In this document: positions 13,501 to 24,100 of the stretch, piece after piece
Layout: every line of letters begins with the position of its first letter
Position numbering within the stretch: position 1 is the stretch's first letter
NCBI RefSeq assembly: GCF_047663525.1
Contig: NC_092587.1
Location: 46,646,501 to 46,710,500 of the forward strand
Direction: 5' to 3'
Source of the DNA: Anas platyrhynchos
Lineage: Eukaryota; Chordata; Aves; Anseriformes; Anatidae
DNA length: 64,000 nucleotides
Program-made: the position numbers and the translations under genes
Notes under the pieces: model-generated
The model's input: the letters and a program-made list of their open reading frames with translations, nothing else
Databases searched by the model: none
What the model was told of the DNA's origin: nothing

Positions 13501-14286
13501 CAGGCCAAGTGTTTGTACAGCTATGGGACTGCACAAACATCTCTCACTTGTTTGTAAAAGGTAAATAACAAACAATCATTGAGTGTAAGCAAATGAAAGA
13601 TCCCAGTCCCCCCTCTGTAAGACTGTGCCTTGCAGCCGTCTGTCTTACAGCCTTGAAAGAAGAGACACAGGAGACTGTAGAACATTTTCCTCTCCTTGTC
13701 TGCCTTAAATACCAGACACTATCCCTTCCATTTTTCTTTAGGCATATGAGCTGTCATTTTGTTTCCTTGGCCCCTTCATGACCCAGGGATTTGGTAACTA
13801 GTGACAGTGATCCTCTCCCAGCTATTGCACACCAAGCATTTGCCTGCTAACAAGACAAGATGCAATGTTTTCACCTTGAATCCTTTCATCTCGTCCCCCC
13901 AGAACTGTCTTTTCCTGTCCTCTCTCAACTCCACATGCTCTTCCCTAAGCCCCACTCTTTGCTTTGCTACTTCTGCTGATCACCTACAGCTTATTTATGC
14001 AGGTCTAATTCTCAGCTACATCCCAGTAACTTTCCCTCAAGGTTTCCTGAACTCGAGTATTGATGTCTAACTGAGTATGAAGAGTAATTCTTCAGTTTTC
14101 CTTCCAACAATCCTGTTTCACTTTGTGATTTCACAGGTGTGGGAAGTAGCTAAACCTTACATTGAAAAGTACAGGAGAGAACACATCCCTGAGTCAAGAC
14201 CTGGTTCACCAACGGCCTTCTCCCTGGGATCACTGGCAAAGAAAACACATATTGGCCACGACCACTCACATCAGAATGAACTTTAA
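1590..14286 (+). CDS. HAL: Histidine ammonia-lyase (histidase), 20 coding exons, complete
   Basis: HAL deaminates L-histidine to trans-urocanate and ammonia, the first step of histidine breakdown, in the cytosol. Coding exons: 1590-1836, 2287-2347, 2524-2551, 2858-2932, 3037-3109, 3207-3273, 3459-3496, 3576-3701, 5136-5275, 6717-6764, 8221-8368, 8450-8545, 8663-8721, 9209-9289, 10176-10241, 10328-10493, 11926-12060, 12867-12975, 13081-13150, 14137-14286. They sum to 1983 nt, or 660 residues (human 657), with no stop or frame break. Visible landmarks are YGITTGFG (164-171), the MIO tripeptide Ala253-Ser254-Gly255, INGTQ (306-310) and [11 protein letters not shown] (440-450). Residues 1 to about 110 form the N-terminal extension that bacterial HutH (about 510 aa) lacks. 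The start has A at -3 and begins [12 protein letters not shown], as in mammals. The C-terminal tail is histidine-rich. AMDHD1 lies downstream, convergent. Recognition is by remembered family sequence; no alignment was run. Confidence 0.97.
2348..2523 (+). other. HAL: HAL intron after coding exon 2: candidate U12-type (minor spliceosome) intron
   Basis: The intron begins GTATCCTTTT, which matches the U12-type donor consensus GTATCCTT at all eight positions. A branch-site-like TTCCTTTAC lies at 2504-2512 (consensus TTCCTTRAC, one mismatch). Its branch A at 2511 is about 12 nt from the end of the intron, the short spacing expected of U12 introns. The intron is 176 nt, phase 2, and ends in AG. 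Splicing here preserves the reading frame ([13 protein letters not shown]). Confidence 0.75.
2524..2551 (+). other. HAL: HAL 28-nt micro-exon
   Basis: This exon encodes only YSKYREPEQ plus one base of the preceding codon. It sits between the candidate U12 intron and a normal GTAGGA donor. The peptide matches the mammalian protein, so the exon is real despite its size. Skipping it (28 nt) would shift the frame. Confidence 0.9.
3710..3731 (+). repeat. A22 homopolymer just inside a HAL intron
   Basis: Twenty-two consecutive A begin 8 bases after the GT donor at 3702. No transposon body is attached on either side. It is likely to vary in length between individuals. Confidence 0.9.
5177..5185 (+). 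other. HAL: HAL active-site MIO codons (Ala-Ser-Gly)
   Basis: GCC AGC GGA encode Ala253, Ser254 and Gly255. In the aromatic ammonia-lyase family this tripeptide cyclises and dehydrates after translation into the electrophilic 4-methylidene-imidazole-5-one prosthetic group. The surrounding residues [14 protein letters not shown] are the family signature. An intact triad, together with the intact frame, indicates a catalytically competent enzyme. Confidence 0.93.
5798..5843 (+). repeat. Two-copy tandem repeat, about 23-bp period
   Basis: TGTAATATTTGAAGCATCACC is followed after two bases by the same sequence with a single A-to-G change. It lies in the HAL intron 5276-6716. Nothing suggests a function. 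Confidence 0.85.
7606..7693 (+). mobile_element. CR1 LINE 3' end fragment, plus strand
   Basis: The stretch carries the CR1 3'-end signature: GGGTTGGACTAGAAGATCTT, then a CTTCCAGCCTCAACC-like segment and CTGTGATTC. It is a 5'-truncated fragment of about 90 bp in the HAL intron 6765-8220, with no reverse-transcriptase sequence. CR1 is the dominant retrotransposon of birds and other reptiles, which supports an avian source. Confidence 0.85.
9290..10175 (+). other. HAL: HAL intron between DNP and MVF: second candidate U12-type intron
   Basis: The donor reads GTATCTTTTC, one substitution from the U12 consensus GTATCCTT. A CCTTAAC core, identical to the U12 branch consensus, lies at 10157-10163. 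Its branch A at 10162 is about 13 nt before the intron end. The intron is phase 0 and 886 nt long. The donor is weaker than that of the intron at 2348, so the call is less sure. A T-run lies at 9343-9363. Confidence 0.6.
9343..9363 (+). repeat. T21 homopolymer in a HAL intron
   Basis: Twenty-one consecutive T lie about 50 nt after the donor at 9290, within the candidate U12 intron. No attached element is recognisable. Confidence 0.9.
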
Positions 14287-14968
14287 TAGTTGCTCTCCTC
14301 GGGTACAGAGCAGATCCTTTCCAGGACCTTCCCTGTGTATGGCTGTTTCACCAAAAATCAGAGTGGTTTCTTCGGATGACCCAAAAGAACTGTTTGTCTC
14401 ACTCAGGAGCACATAGCAATGGAAGAAAAATGGCTCGCTAGTTTCTTCACATGTGAAAGACAGCTCTGTCATAATAGTGTGGATTTGACTGAACTTCCTG
14501 AGCTTTTGAAAACAAAATATTCAGACCTCTGCTGAAACCAGTGGATGTTTTGTTCAGTGTCTCTTGCATTTGTTCTCTCAGCTCTTTGCTTATCTTCTCT
14601 TTATGTGTGCCAAGGATACTGAACAGCTGAGATCTGTTATTCTCACCTCTTTTTCCTTTTTCCTTTGGGTAACTGCTGCAGTACCCTTCATTCTGCCACA
14701 TGCAAAATTATCTCTGACACTTAATTCTTCTCTCTCGCTCCTCCAGCACTGTGCAAATTTTACGTGAGGTATACAAATTCTTGTGTAATGAGAGCATTTT
14801 TAGAACAGGTGCTTCACAAATCAAAAAAGCTGTGTGCAAAAGAACATGCTATGGGTATCATTGCTCCAGAACAAATACATTGTGTTCTGATGATGGACTA
14901 CATTTAATGCAGCTTTCCAAGACCTATAGGCTCACATCTGCAATAAAAGTGGAGAGGCTTCATATACA
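14287..14968 (+). terminator. HAL: HAL 3' UTR and polyadenylation signal
   Basis: After the TAA at 14284-14286 the first canonical AATAAA is at 14942-14947. A TG/T-rich stretch (TGTGTTTTCCTGT) follows from about 14979 and would serve as the downstream element. Cleavage is therefore expected near 14960-14970, giving a 3' UTR of about 680 nt. The exact end is inferred. Confidence 0.75.
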
Positions 14969-15274
14969 GCTGTAGCAATGTGTTTTCCTGTCATGATGAA
15001 AAAGTGAAACAAAGCTTTAGCCTAGAAATAAGCAGGACAGGTGGCAATGGGGCCTGGGAAGGGTACAGACTCTTTCTGGGGAGGAAGAGGTGGTGTGGAT
15101 GTGAACCAGCGCTGGAGACCTGCACTTCCATGGCTTCCTGGGCATCTGTCTGGCAGCGGAGGGCCTTGTCCCCATGGAGAAACTTGTGTGGTAACGTGCT
15201 CTGTGTTACAACACTGATCTCTGGCACAGGCTATGTATTTTGCAAAGGAGGACTCAGGACTTAGCTTCACAGCA

Positions 15275-15346
15275 CAGCACAGTGACAACAAGTAAAGACC
15301 AGTTAAAAAACAGCACAGCGACAACAAGTAAAGACCAGTTAAAAAA
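15275..15346 (+). repeat. 36-bp tandem duplication
   Basis: Two adjacent copies of a 36-bp unit, CAGCACAGTGACAACAAGTA followed by AAGACCAGTTAAAAAA, differ by a single T/C. The high identity points to a recent event. No coding or regulatory role is evident. Confidence 0.92.
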
Positions 15347-17477
15347 CATCAGCCTTGGCAGTACAGGCCTGATAACCATGGCCACGTGTGGGTTCAGCAT
15401 GGACTAAAAAAACCTCCCTGGCCATCAGCTATGCTGCACAAGCAGTTGAATTGCTAGTTTGGGGCCACCCGTGTGTTTCTCTGGGTGGGACCTGCAATGT
15501 AAATGTGCCCCAAGGACAGGATTCACACCCACTGGAAAGCTGGCAGGGAGACACTGAACCTGGCCAGGAGAAAACATGACTTGCAGGGTGTCCTGCCCTG
15601 CGTAGAGCCAGGTGACTTTTGACTCGTCACATCAAGATATAAACACGAGCGTGGTGCTGGGCCCTTAGCCCAACACTACGTAGAGCTGGGAGTGAGGGTA
15701 CCCACCCGTGTGTGAGATCCCAGCTCGGCCCCCTCTGTCCCTGGCCCCTGTCTCTCCCTCCTGTGCCAAGTCTGTCTCCACCCCTCCAGCTCTGGGCTCT
15801 CTGCAGCAAGCCTATCTCAGCCTCCTACTGAAGCTGTTCCATTTTGTACAAAATTGGCTATTAATTAAAATCAGCTGCGAGAGTGACCCTAGGAGATATG
15901 TGCCTGGTTGTTCATCCATTTGCCCTCAGGCTCAGGGTATGGCTACATAATAGCTTCCCCAACAGCAAAACCAGCAGGCACGGCTCCTACCTGCTCCACT
16001 CCTACCTACATCCACGTGCTGCAGCAGCCAACGCAGTGAGTGTCGTTGCCAAAGTGAGCCACACTAACAACAAGCAAAAAAGAAATGTTCTGTGTTTCAG
16101 TGTGCTGTGCTTTCCCTGGCAGCTGCATGGACGCAGTGGCAGCAGCACAGCAAACCACGCAATGGCAGGGCCATGCAGCCGGCCATCAGGAGCCACTTAA
16201 GCCAGTTACGCTGCTGAAGGATAACCACATCCTCTAACTGCAAACCTCCCGCTAATTATAGCCCTGGGGCATGCTCCAAAATGGCTACTGGATTTGGCCA
16301 CGTTGATCAGGCAAGCACATGGTTTGAAATTCCCGTCAGAGCTTGTGCATGAGAGCACATTCCCCTCAGGTCAGTAGTTTCAGGCCACAAATGACTATTT
16401 CTGTCCAGCAAGAGAATATTTGAGGTTTTCCTTATGCCAGCGTGGTCCCGCAGATGTTGTAGGCACTTCGGAGAAGACGTACTGCCTCGCTGCACAGCAG
16501 AGGATAGGCACTAGGCTCTGCCATTGCATGTAGCAATTAATGGCAATTACAGCCTGGGGCTCATATTAGGGCTGCCACCACTGCCACTCAGTTTGCCCTG
16601 CCCTACTGCCATAAGCTCCCATGTGGGAAAACAGAACCAAAACAGCGTGAATGTAAGCAAAATTTTTAACTTGTATTTCTCTTTGCTATGAGGAGTGATG
16701 TCGCAGGGCCAGGGGTGTTGCTTCCCACTCACCTCTTCACAACTGCCTGTGGCAAATGCAGCCGTCAGCCCTTCCCCTCCCTCCATCCTGCCCTGGTGCA
16801 CAGCACCTCGGGGCACCCAGACTTGCTGGGCACCCTGTGAGGAGCTCTGCCTTGCTGCACTGCACACCTCGGGCTGCCAGGGACCAAGGCATGGCCAGGA
16901 CATGCTGTAGCACTGCTAAGCTCAGGGGCACTGCTCTGACCGTGCGCTGCTTTTCGGAAATGCATGTGACAGCACTCCGACAGCTTTCCCCACCTGCCTG
17001 CATTCACGTTATTTGTGAATGCTGTCTCAGGCAGAATGGACAGTGCAACAGCATGCTTCAGTTGTTATTCCCAGTTCTATAAAAGTAAAGGTCCACACCT
17101 ACATCTGGCACAACATGTGCTTGCAGGAAAATGTATCTACTGACAGGAACACCATTAAATTAATTTATAAAATGATTTGGTTGGCTAGTCAGGATGAAAT
17201 CAAACATGAAGAAAGATACTGTATGGGGTGGCTTGCATGTTTTAGATGTTAACAGATGACCCAGTGCTCAGGGAGATCAGAAAGACATAAAGCTCCTACA
17301 TGATTATGATGGCTTTCAAACTAGAATGAGACTGCTGTCGCTCATCAGGAATCTAGTTCACTAACAAGCACCATTCCAAATGTGCATACCTAAGACCCTG
17401 GCCCTCTGTTACAGGTTTCTTAACATTACTCTTCCCAGTTAATCTTAACTAGATCCAAACTTCTTTCTTAGAAAAAT

Positions 17478-17787
17478 GGGATCATTAAGGTTGGACAAGT
17501 CCTCTAAGATATCTGGTCCAACCATCTCACCCACCACCAATGTCACCCACTAAAATATGTCCCCAAGCATCATGTCCAACCTTCCCTGAAACACCCCCAG
17601 GGACAATAACTCCACCACCTCCCTGGGCAACCCGTCCCAGTGCCTGGCTGCTCTTTCTGAGCAGAAATGTTTCCTCATTTCCAACCTGAACCTCCCCTGG
17701 CACAACTTGAGGCCATTCTCTCTAGTTGTATCACTGGTTACATGTGAGAAGAGGCTGACACCCAGCTTCCCACAACTTCCTTTCCTT
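17478..17787 (-). mobile_element. CR1 LINE 3' fragment, minus strand
   Basis: On the plus strand the sequence runs ATCATTAAGGTTGG, TCTGGTCCAACC, CTCCACCACCTCCCTGGGCA, AACCTGAACCTCCCCTGGC and GGTTACATGTGAGAAGAGGC. These are landmarks of the reverse complement of avian CR1 3' ends, so the element's 3' end lies near 17480. It is about 300 bp, 5'-truncated, with no intact open frame. It sits just beyond the AMDHD1 3' end. Confidence 0.93.
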
Positions 17788-17875
17788 ATTCATAGATTGT
17801 TGGTTTTCTGTGTTTGTTTGTTTTTGTTTTCCTCAAATATAACAATTTTATAGTTTAAAAATATACAGAAAACTG

Positions 17876-18128
17876 TTTATTTCTAACAGGCATGTTTAAA
17901 ATCATTTTTATGCACCGGAGAAGAAGGAGAGAAGGACAACTGATATGAAGATGCACCAGACGGCTGATATACCAGATAGGTAATGCATGGTAACGTTTAT
18001 TTGAATAAAAGGGCTGGTAAGATGAACAAGCAATCAATTTACCAGTAAATACAAATCTGATTTGTCTGTCACTTTGAAATATTCCATGCCAATTTGATTA
18101 TAGCAGCTTCCTAAATTACTGTCTTCCT
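17876..18128 (-). terminator. AMDHD1: AMDHD1 3' UTR with two polyadenylation signals
   Basis: On the minus strand, AATAAA occurs at 18001-17996 (plus-strand TTTATT), about 130 nt after the stop. A second lies at 17881-17876. The first would give a 3' UTR near 150 nt and the second near 270 nt. Alternative use of the two is possible; the sequence alone does not decide. Confidence 0.7.
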
Positions 18129-21100
18129 TCAGTAACTGCTCGTTATCCCACACCTCTCGTTTTTATAGACAACTTCTCCTTTAACTATAACATAGTCAAT
18201 CAATGTTTGATGTCCCCCGAACTGGTAAATCAAATGCTCCCACCTAAAAAGACAACGAGATGTTTAAGAATATCTGTTACTTGCATAAAAGCAGGTCACA
18301 TACCTAGTATACCTGGCAATTACAAAATATTTGCTTAAACCATGGGAACCATTTGCTTAAACCATGGAAAACACTATTCCCTGTTGACGTTGATTCAAAA
18401 TTCCACATTTACATGTACATGTTGGTCTCTTGTTGAATGAATACAATGAACTAATGTACAAATCATTACAGAAATCCTTCCACAAAATAAACACGTATTA
18501 TCTTTAGATAATTTGTCAATGTGCACGGGTTATTTGTAATATTAGCCCTAAAACTATGATGCTTTATCTTTCACTGGAGGGATTAAGGAGAATGAAAGTG
18601 GGTCTAAAATGCTAGCTGTGTCCCTTTTTATAAGTAAAAATAACTTCTAAACACAAGGAATTCATTAACCTCTCCACTATCCTCACAGTGAAAAATTAAG
18701 TCCCTTATGTCAAATCACATTACAAACGATAACAGAAGAACATACCTTGATGAATTTATAATAACAAGGTCCCCCTGCTTGCCGATCTCTATGGAGCCAT
18801 GCGTGTCTGATTTTCCCAGAGCATAAGCTGCATTAATGGTGGCAGCTGCTAGTGCTTCATTCATTGACATCTTCATGTTTACACAGGCCAGATGCATCAC
18901 CATAGGCTAGCAGGAAAATTAAGCAGAAAATGGGAGTTACCAATAACAAAAATAAAGTTGTTTATGCCTCAAATCCCACAGCACTCTCCTCCCACCTTAT
19001 GCAACAAAAGGAGTTGTCCCACATGATGTAAATCTTGCCAATTCCAAAATGAGAAATGTGGAATCAGGAACTTTGCAAGCTTTTTTTTTTGAAGCCTCAG
19101 TGCATTTGAAAAATCAACCCCCTTTAAGTTTCAAGAATTTCTGGCAAAAAGTACCAACCCACATAAATAGGCAGGAGCAATTGTCTAAGCTGCGCATGCA
19201 GTACTCTGTGGATACGAAGAATGTTTTATGTATGTAAGATCTACACACAAGTCATACTAGCGGGAGATTTTGTAATTTTGTGTTGTTTTAAGTATTAGGG
19301 ATAGCTTACCATTGAAAAACAGTATGCATTAGGATTAAAATCACTGCCAAGAGCAACTATAACTCCTTCATTTAACATTTTTCTAGCTTGAGGTTGCTTC
19401 AGTCTAGTGGGAAAAAAACGCTTGTCAGTACAATTCTCTTAGTTATTACATGATGAATTACAAGAGCAAAAGTCATCACTCAGTTTGGCTACATCCATGC
19501 ATTCAGTTACACCAATTCTTTTGGAGATGAAAGGCCAAATCCTCCTCTTGGATACCTATCACCCTATGGACAGCATAAATGGAAACTGTGATCCACTGTT
19601 TTTGCAGTAATAACATGTGACAGTAACCACTATCAAGCACCACGCTGCAGGCCACTGAAATGTTGGTATTTATCCAGGCCTCAGCCACTTAAGGATTTAC
19701 AAGGTGAAAATCTTCATTTCTCAAAAAAGTAATTTTCTAGTCTTTTAGCTTCAAAGACAGACTTGCAAACATGAGCAGAGGCATAACCAATGCAATAGTC
19801 TCTTCCTGATTCTGCTGGCAATTCAACATAACTTGACAGTGTGAGTTTCATTTGTATGTATTATTGGATTTCTCTCACTTAGCAGTGTTAATGCAAACAA
19901 TAGCTAGCTTCACTAGCTAAAGCTAGCTGCTTCATAAAAGCCTCATGCTCCCACTGAATTCTATATAAACAACCCACCGGGGTGCTGTAACTTCAGGGTT
20001 ATGCGGGAATCCAGCTTCATAGATCTGACCTTCTACCACCGATAAAATCCACTAACGTTATGAGCATGATGTCCCTGGTTTACATTACTTGGCAGTTAGG
20101 AGGTACCTCTGTAGTAACCACCAACTGAGCTCTGATCTTATGAACAGTCGTATTTACAATCAACTTCAATATCAGGAATAGCTGTTTCAAAACTGTTCAG
20201 ACACTTGGTAAAGCAGGATAGGTGTTTGCAAGGACGGTCAGCAGCCTTAGGAAAGACACTCACTAAGGATTTTTAGCCAGAGCTGCTGTAACACCAGCAG
20301 CACCAACCATAATTTCCAGAAATAAACCAGTGTAACAATAAAAATGAAAACACAGAGCAAGAGCTACTCAAAAAGTAGTTTTAAAAGCACTGCAGTTAAC
20401 AGAAAAGAACAATAAACAAGATCTCTGAAGAGCTTTTATTTAGTATAAGGCAATTCTCTTGCTATAGAAGTCTCCTAGCAGATTTATGAGAAAACACCAT
20501 GATCTGTACACAACAGGACCCTCTGAGAGTTAACTGCGTCTAAAAAGATTTGTCTGAAAAGCTGCTCCCTGTCCTCACATGTCCTCTGTGCTCTACTGCC
20601 AGACTCCTACTAAGGAATACTGCAAACAACTGTTAGCAAAGGCCAAACTGAGAGCATGTTTATCATTAAGCAACCCTTCAGCTGCATTCTCTGGCCCAGT
20701 TCTGGTCATCATATGAAGCCCTGGCTGCTACAACTTTTCTTAAAACCTGGGACTACTGCAGGGGCAGGACCTTGTGAGGTCTGAAGTCTCATAATTAGTA
20801 GTGGAGCTGAGGGAGGCCAGCATCTCAAAGGATGTACCACATCAACTCACAGCAACTTTTGCTCATATTAGTGCCATGCAGCTTTTGGCCCTCTAATACT
20901 CTTAACTAGTTATCTGTTGTACCTCAAACATGGCTTCCTCTTTTTAGAGTACATTAGAACGGGAGATCTGTGTTCAATAAATAGTGCACTGGACACCAGA
21001 ACAAATGAGGCCTCATTACCATTACTCACAGCTGATCATTATCTCAGTCTGAGACTTATCCTGAGGTTATAAACCTTTCACTGCATGGATTCTCTGGAAC

Positions 21101-24100
21101 AATGTGAGCTACAGCTGCTGCCTATTCCACAGGTAGATATGGTTCTGCTGTCTCTCCTTTACCTCCCTGCCCAGGGTCAACCTGCAGGACCAGAAGTTAC
21201 CTCCAAGATCTGCATTCTGGCAGTGCGTTTAGTTGCAATTAGCCAGTGGGTTCAGAAGCAGTGGTGCAGGATATGCTAACCACAAATATGAGCACAAGCA
21301 CAGACACAGAAGTGAACATGATCAGAATGACACAGATAACAACTGCACAAGCCCTTCCAACTCCTCAGAAAGCAGGCCACTGAAAAAAAAAATCAGTTTG
21401 AGGATTTTTCTCTTTACAGAATAGAAGGCATTATTGGGTTGTGGTCCTCATGACCTAGAGTGAAGCAAGTGATCCATTTATGCTTATCTGAAATCTCTGC
21501 ACATGGAAAATAGTGCATTTAAGCCAATTCTGCTCAGCATTGCCTGGGTAAAATCAGATCAATTTTTTACAATGTTACCCAGTCTTTCACCTCTTAAGAC
21601 AACCAAAGGACTCATTTCCCAGCAAAAAATTCTTCAAGAGAACAAATACAAACACTGCAGATAAAAATTGCCTGAAAAAAGGCCAATTCAATTTCCAAAG
21701 TTTAAATGTGTTGATGAAAACCAGTCATTCTCTTCTTAAATGAATGCCTGATTATTGTCAGCCTATCACGAGGGCTAAATTCTAGTGTTGACTAAACCAC
21801 TCACAATCTACTGTGAGACTTCTCAGAAATAGGGTACTGCCTTGTTTTTGGGAATGTCCACCAGAAATACGACATGAGTAGGCTCATTCAGCTCTTTGTG
21901 ATTTGTCTTCACTGATCCTGCCTGCTCATTAGGAGACAGATACAAGCCTACACTTTTGCATAAGAAGACCCTAAACCACAAATATGTTTTTGTTGTTCCA
22001 AAAGTTTTTCCTCCAATCTAGTGGCCTTACCTTAGCATGTAGGCAGTAGTTGGCAAGAGGACAGCTGCACACTTAGCTCTTGCTATTGCTGCAATGCCTT
22101 CATCACTAACTTCTTCTAGGTGGCTGATAGCCTGGGCTCCTAGTTCAGCTCCAAGCTGAGGGAATTATCAAGAAAATTACTCAATTAAGGTGAGTAATTT
22201 AACAGTTAACAGTTAATTCAGTCAAAAAATGTTGTTATCAAATGAGTGGAGCAGACAACTAATTGTTAATGTCAAATTTACTAAAAGAAAAATCATAAAG
22301 AGTGCCTGAAAGAACAAATGAAATACAGAGACAAAATATTTTCTACTTTACTGCATGAAAGGTTAATCAGAGAAAGGTATTAACCTGAGAAGAAGGGAAC
22401 TTTCAGTGGTGTTTTTGACAGATGAACGTGTACACTATTGGCCAGCTATGGATAAAACCATTATGAACTCCTGTTCACAAAGTAAGCAGAAGAAAAGGGC
22501 TGACAGAACTGACACTGGTTGCAGAACAAGCAGTGTGACTGCTGCTTTCTGTGGTGAAGCACCAAGAAGGCTTTTATGATCAATTAAGATTTTCTTGAAA
22601 ATATAGCAGAGAATAATCTGAACAGAACCCATGGGAAAGAAGAAATCTTTAAATGATGGTATAACATTGAAAGGGACAGACTTTCTTTAACAAAATAATT
22701 TTGAGCCTATTCTTGGTTAAACCAACCCTCTGAGTGTGCTATACTGCACATCTTGTTACTGCTAACAGTACATTTGAGGAAAAAGTATTTCCCCAGTTGC
22801 ATATAAACTATTTTTTTTGTCATCCTTGGGTGGATAGCCACCTCCCCCATCTGTATCACATGTGGAAGATAAGCAAAGTTGATGTTTGATTAGGCAGTGC
22901 ATGTCAGTCACACAGGTCAGGGTTTCCTTCCAGGTCCAAAACTGCACAACGGCTGCACATTCATATTGTCTATGAATGATCTACTTCATAAAGTATTTGA
23001 AAAGAAAACCTTGGATGTGAAAACTGCAATTCTTTCAAAGACTGAGGTCTAACAAAAGCAACACAAAACCAAAAGTGGCTTAACTGAACATTAAGAGAGA
23101 AGTACCTCAGCAGATTTCATCGGATGGAGTTCATCACCATGGAAGTTAATCTGTAACCCTATATCTTTTCCAGCTTGAAGAATTCTCCTCGTAGAATCCA
23201 GATCAAAGACTCCCTTCTCACAGAACACATCTATATTGTTAACATGCATTTCACCACTTAGTTTGAGTTCTTTCAGTTTAGGGAGATGGTTATTGATAAT
23301 GTCATCTGCGGCCTCAGTAGCAGTTTTCCCTCTAATGAAAATAAAATGTTACAGAGCCATAAGAACAAAAACTTTGAAGCTTGGCAAATATTCAAATCAT
23401 ACATGCAATTACCAGATCGTTTAGAAAATGATGCAAATACAAATCACTCAAACTTCAGATTAAAAAACAAAAGATGCTGTAATTTATGTACACTCAAACC
23501 ATGAGCTACTTTCCATTCAAAAGTATTAGCCTATATTACTATTTATTTTATAAGGTTGGTTTCTTTGGATGCTAACCAAAACATGGGACATTTAAAAACC
23601 AATACTTCTGCTTTCCTATTCATATATTCTGACCCAGTTGCACTGTATCCTAAAACACAACCATGCAAAATATGTAAATGATTATTTTAATGTCTTAAAT
23701 GATATTCATGCAGTATTTTTATGCAAGTATCAAGGCTCAAAGGGTATGTGTAGTGTTTTTTTTTACCTCTCCTCCTTTTATGATATCATTCAGAGCAATA
23801 GCTAGATAACCATCTCTAAATCAGAGAGGCCTCCCGAGATTAGATCTGCCAATGTCAGAACCATTTATGAACCTCCTATTACACAAAAGATAACCCAGGA
23901 GAGATAGGTAAATGGCTCTGAAAGAATGAACAATCCCAAAATATGTAATAGAGTTAGTATTTTGCAATTTTAAGATCTGAAGATAAGTGACATACTACAG
24001 CTAAATGTCTGTGACAGCTCAATCCTCATTTCAGGCACTGTAAAGCATGCGCAGACCAGAACTGCACAAGTGCCATATGTGGGGGAGTTCAGGGTTTTAC

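Larger units (their letters stand above)
14969..17870. other. Convergent intergenic region between HAL and AMDHD1
   Basis: About 2.9 kb separate the 3' ends of the two genes. It holds a 36-bp tandem duplication at 15275-15346 and a CR1 fragment at 17478-17787. Short open frames occur on both strands, but none resembles a known protein or shows exon-like boundaries. I see no RNA gene. Confidence 0.7.
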
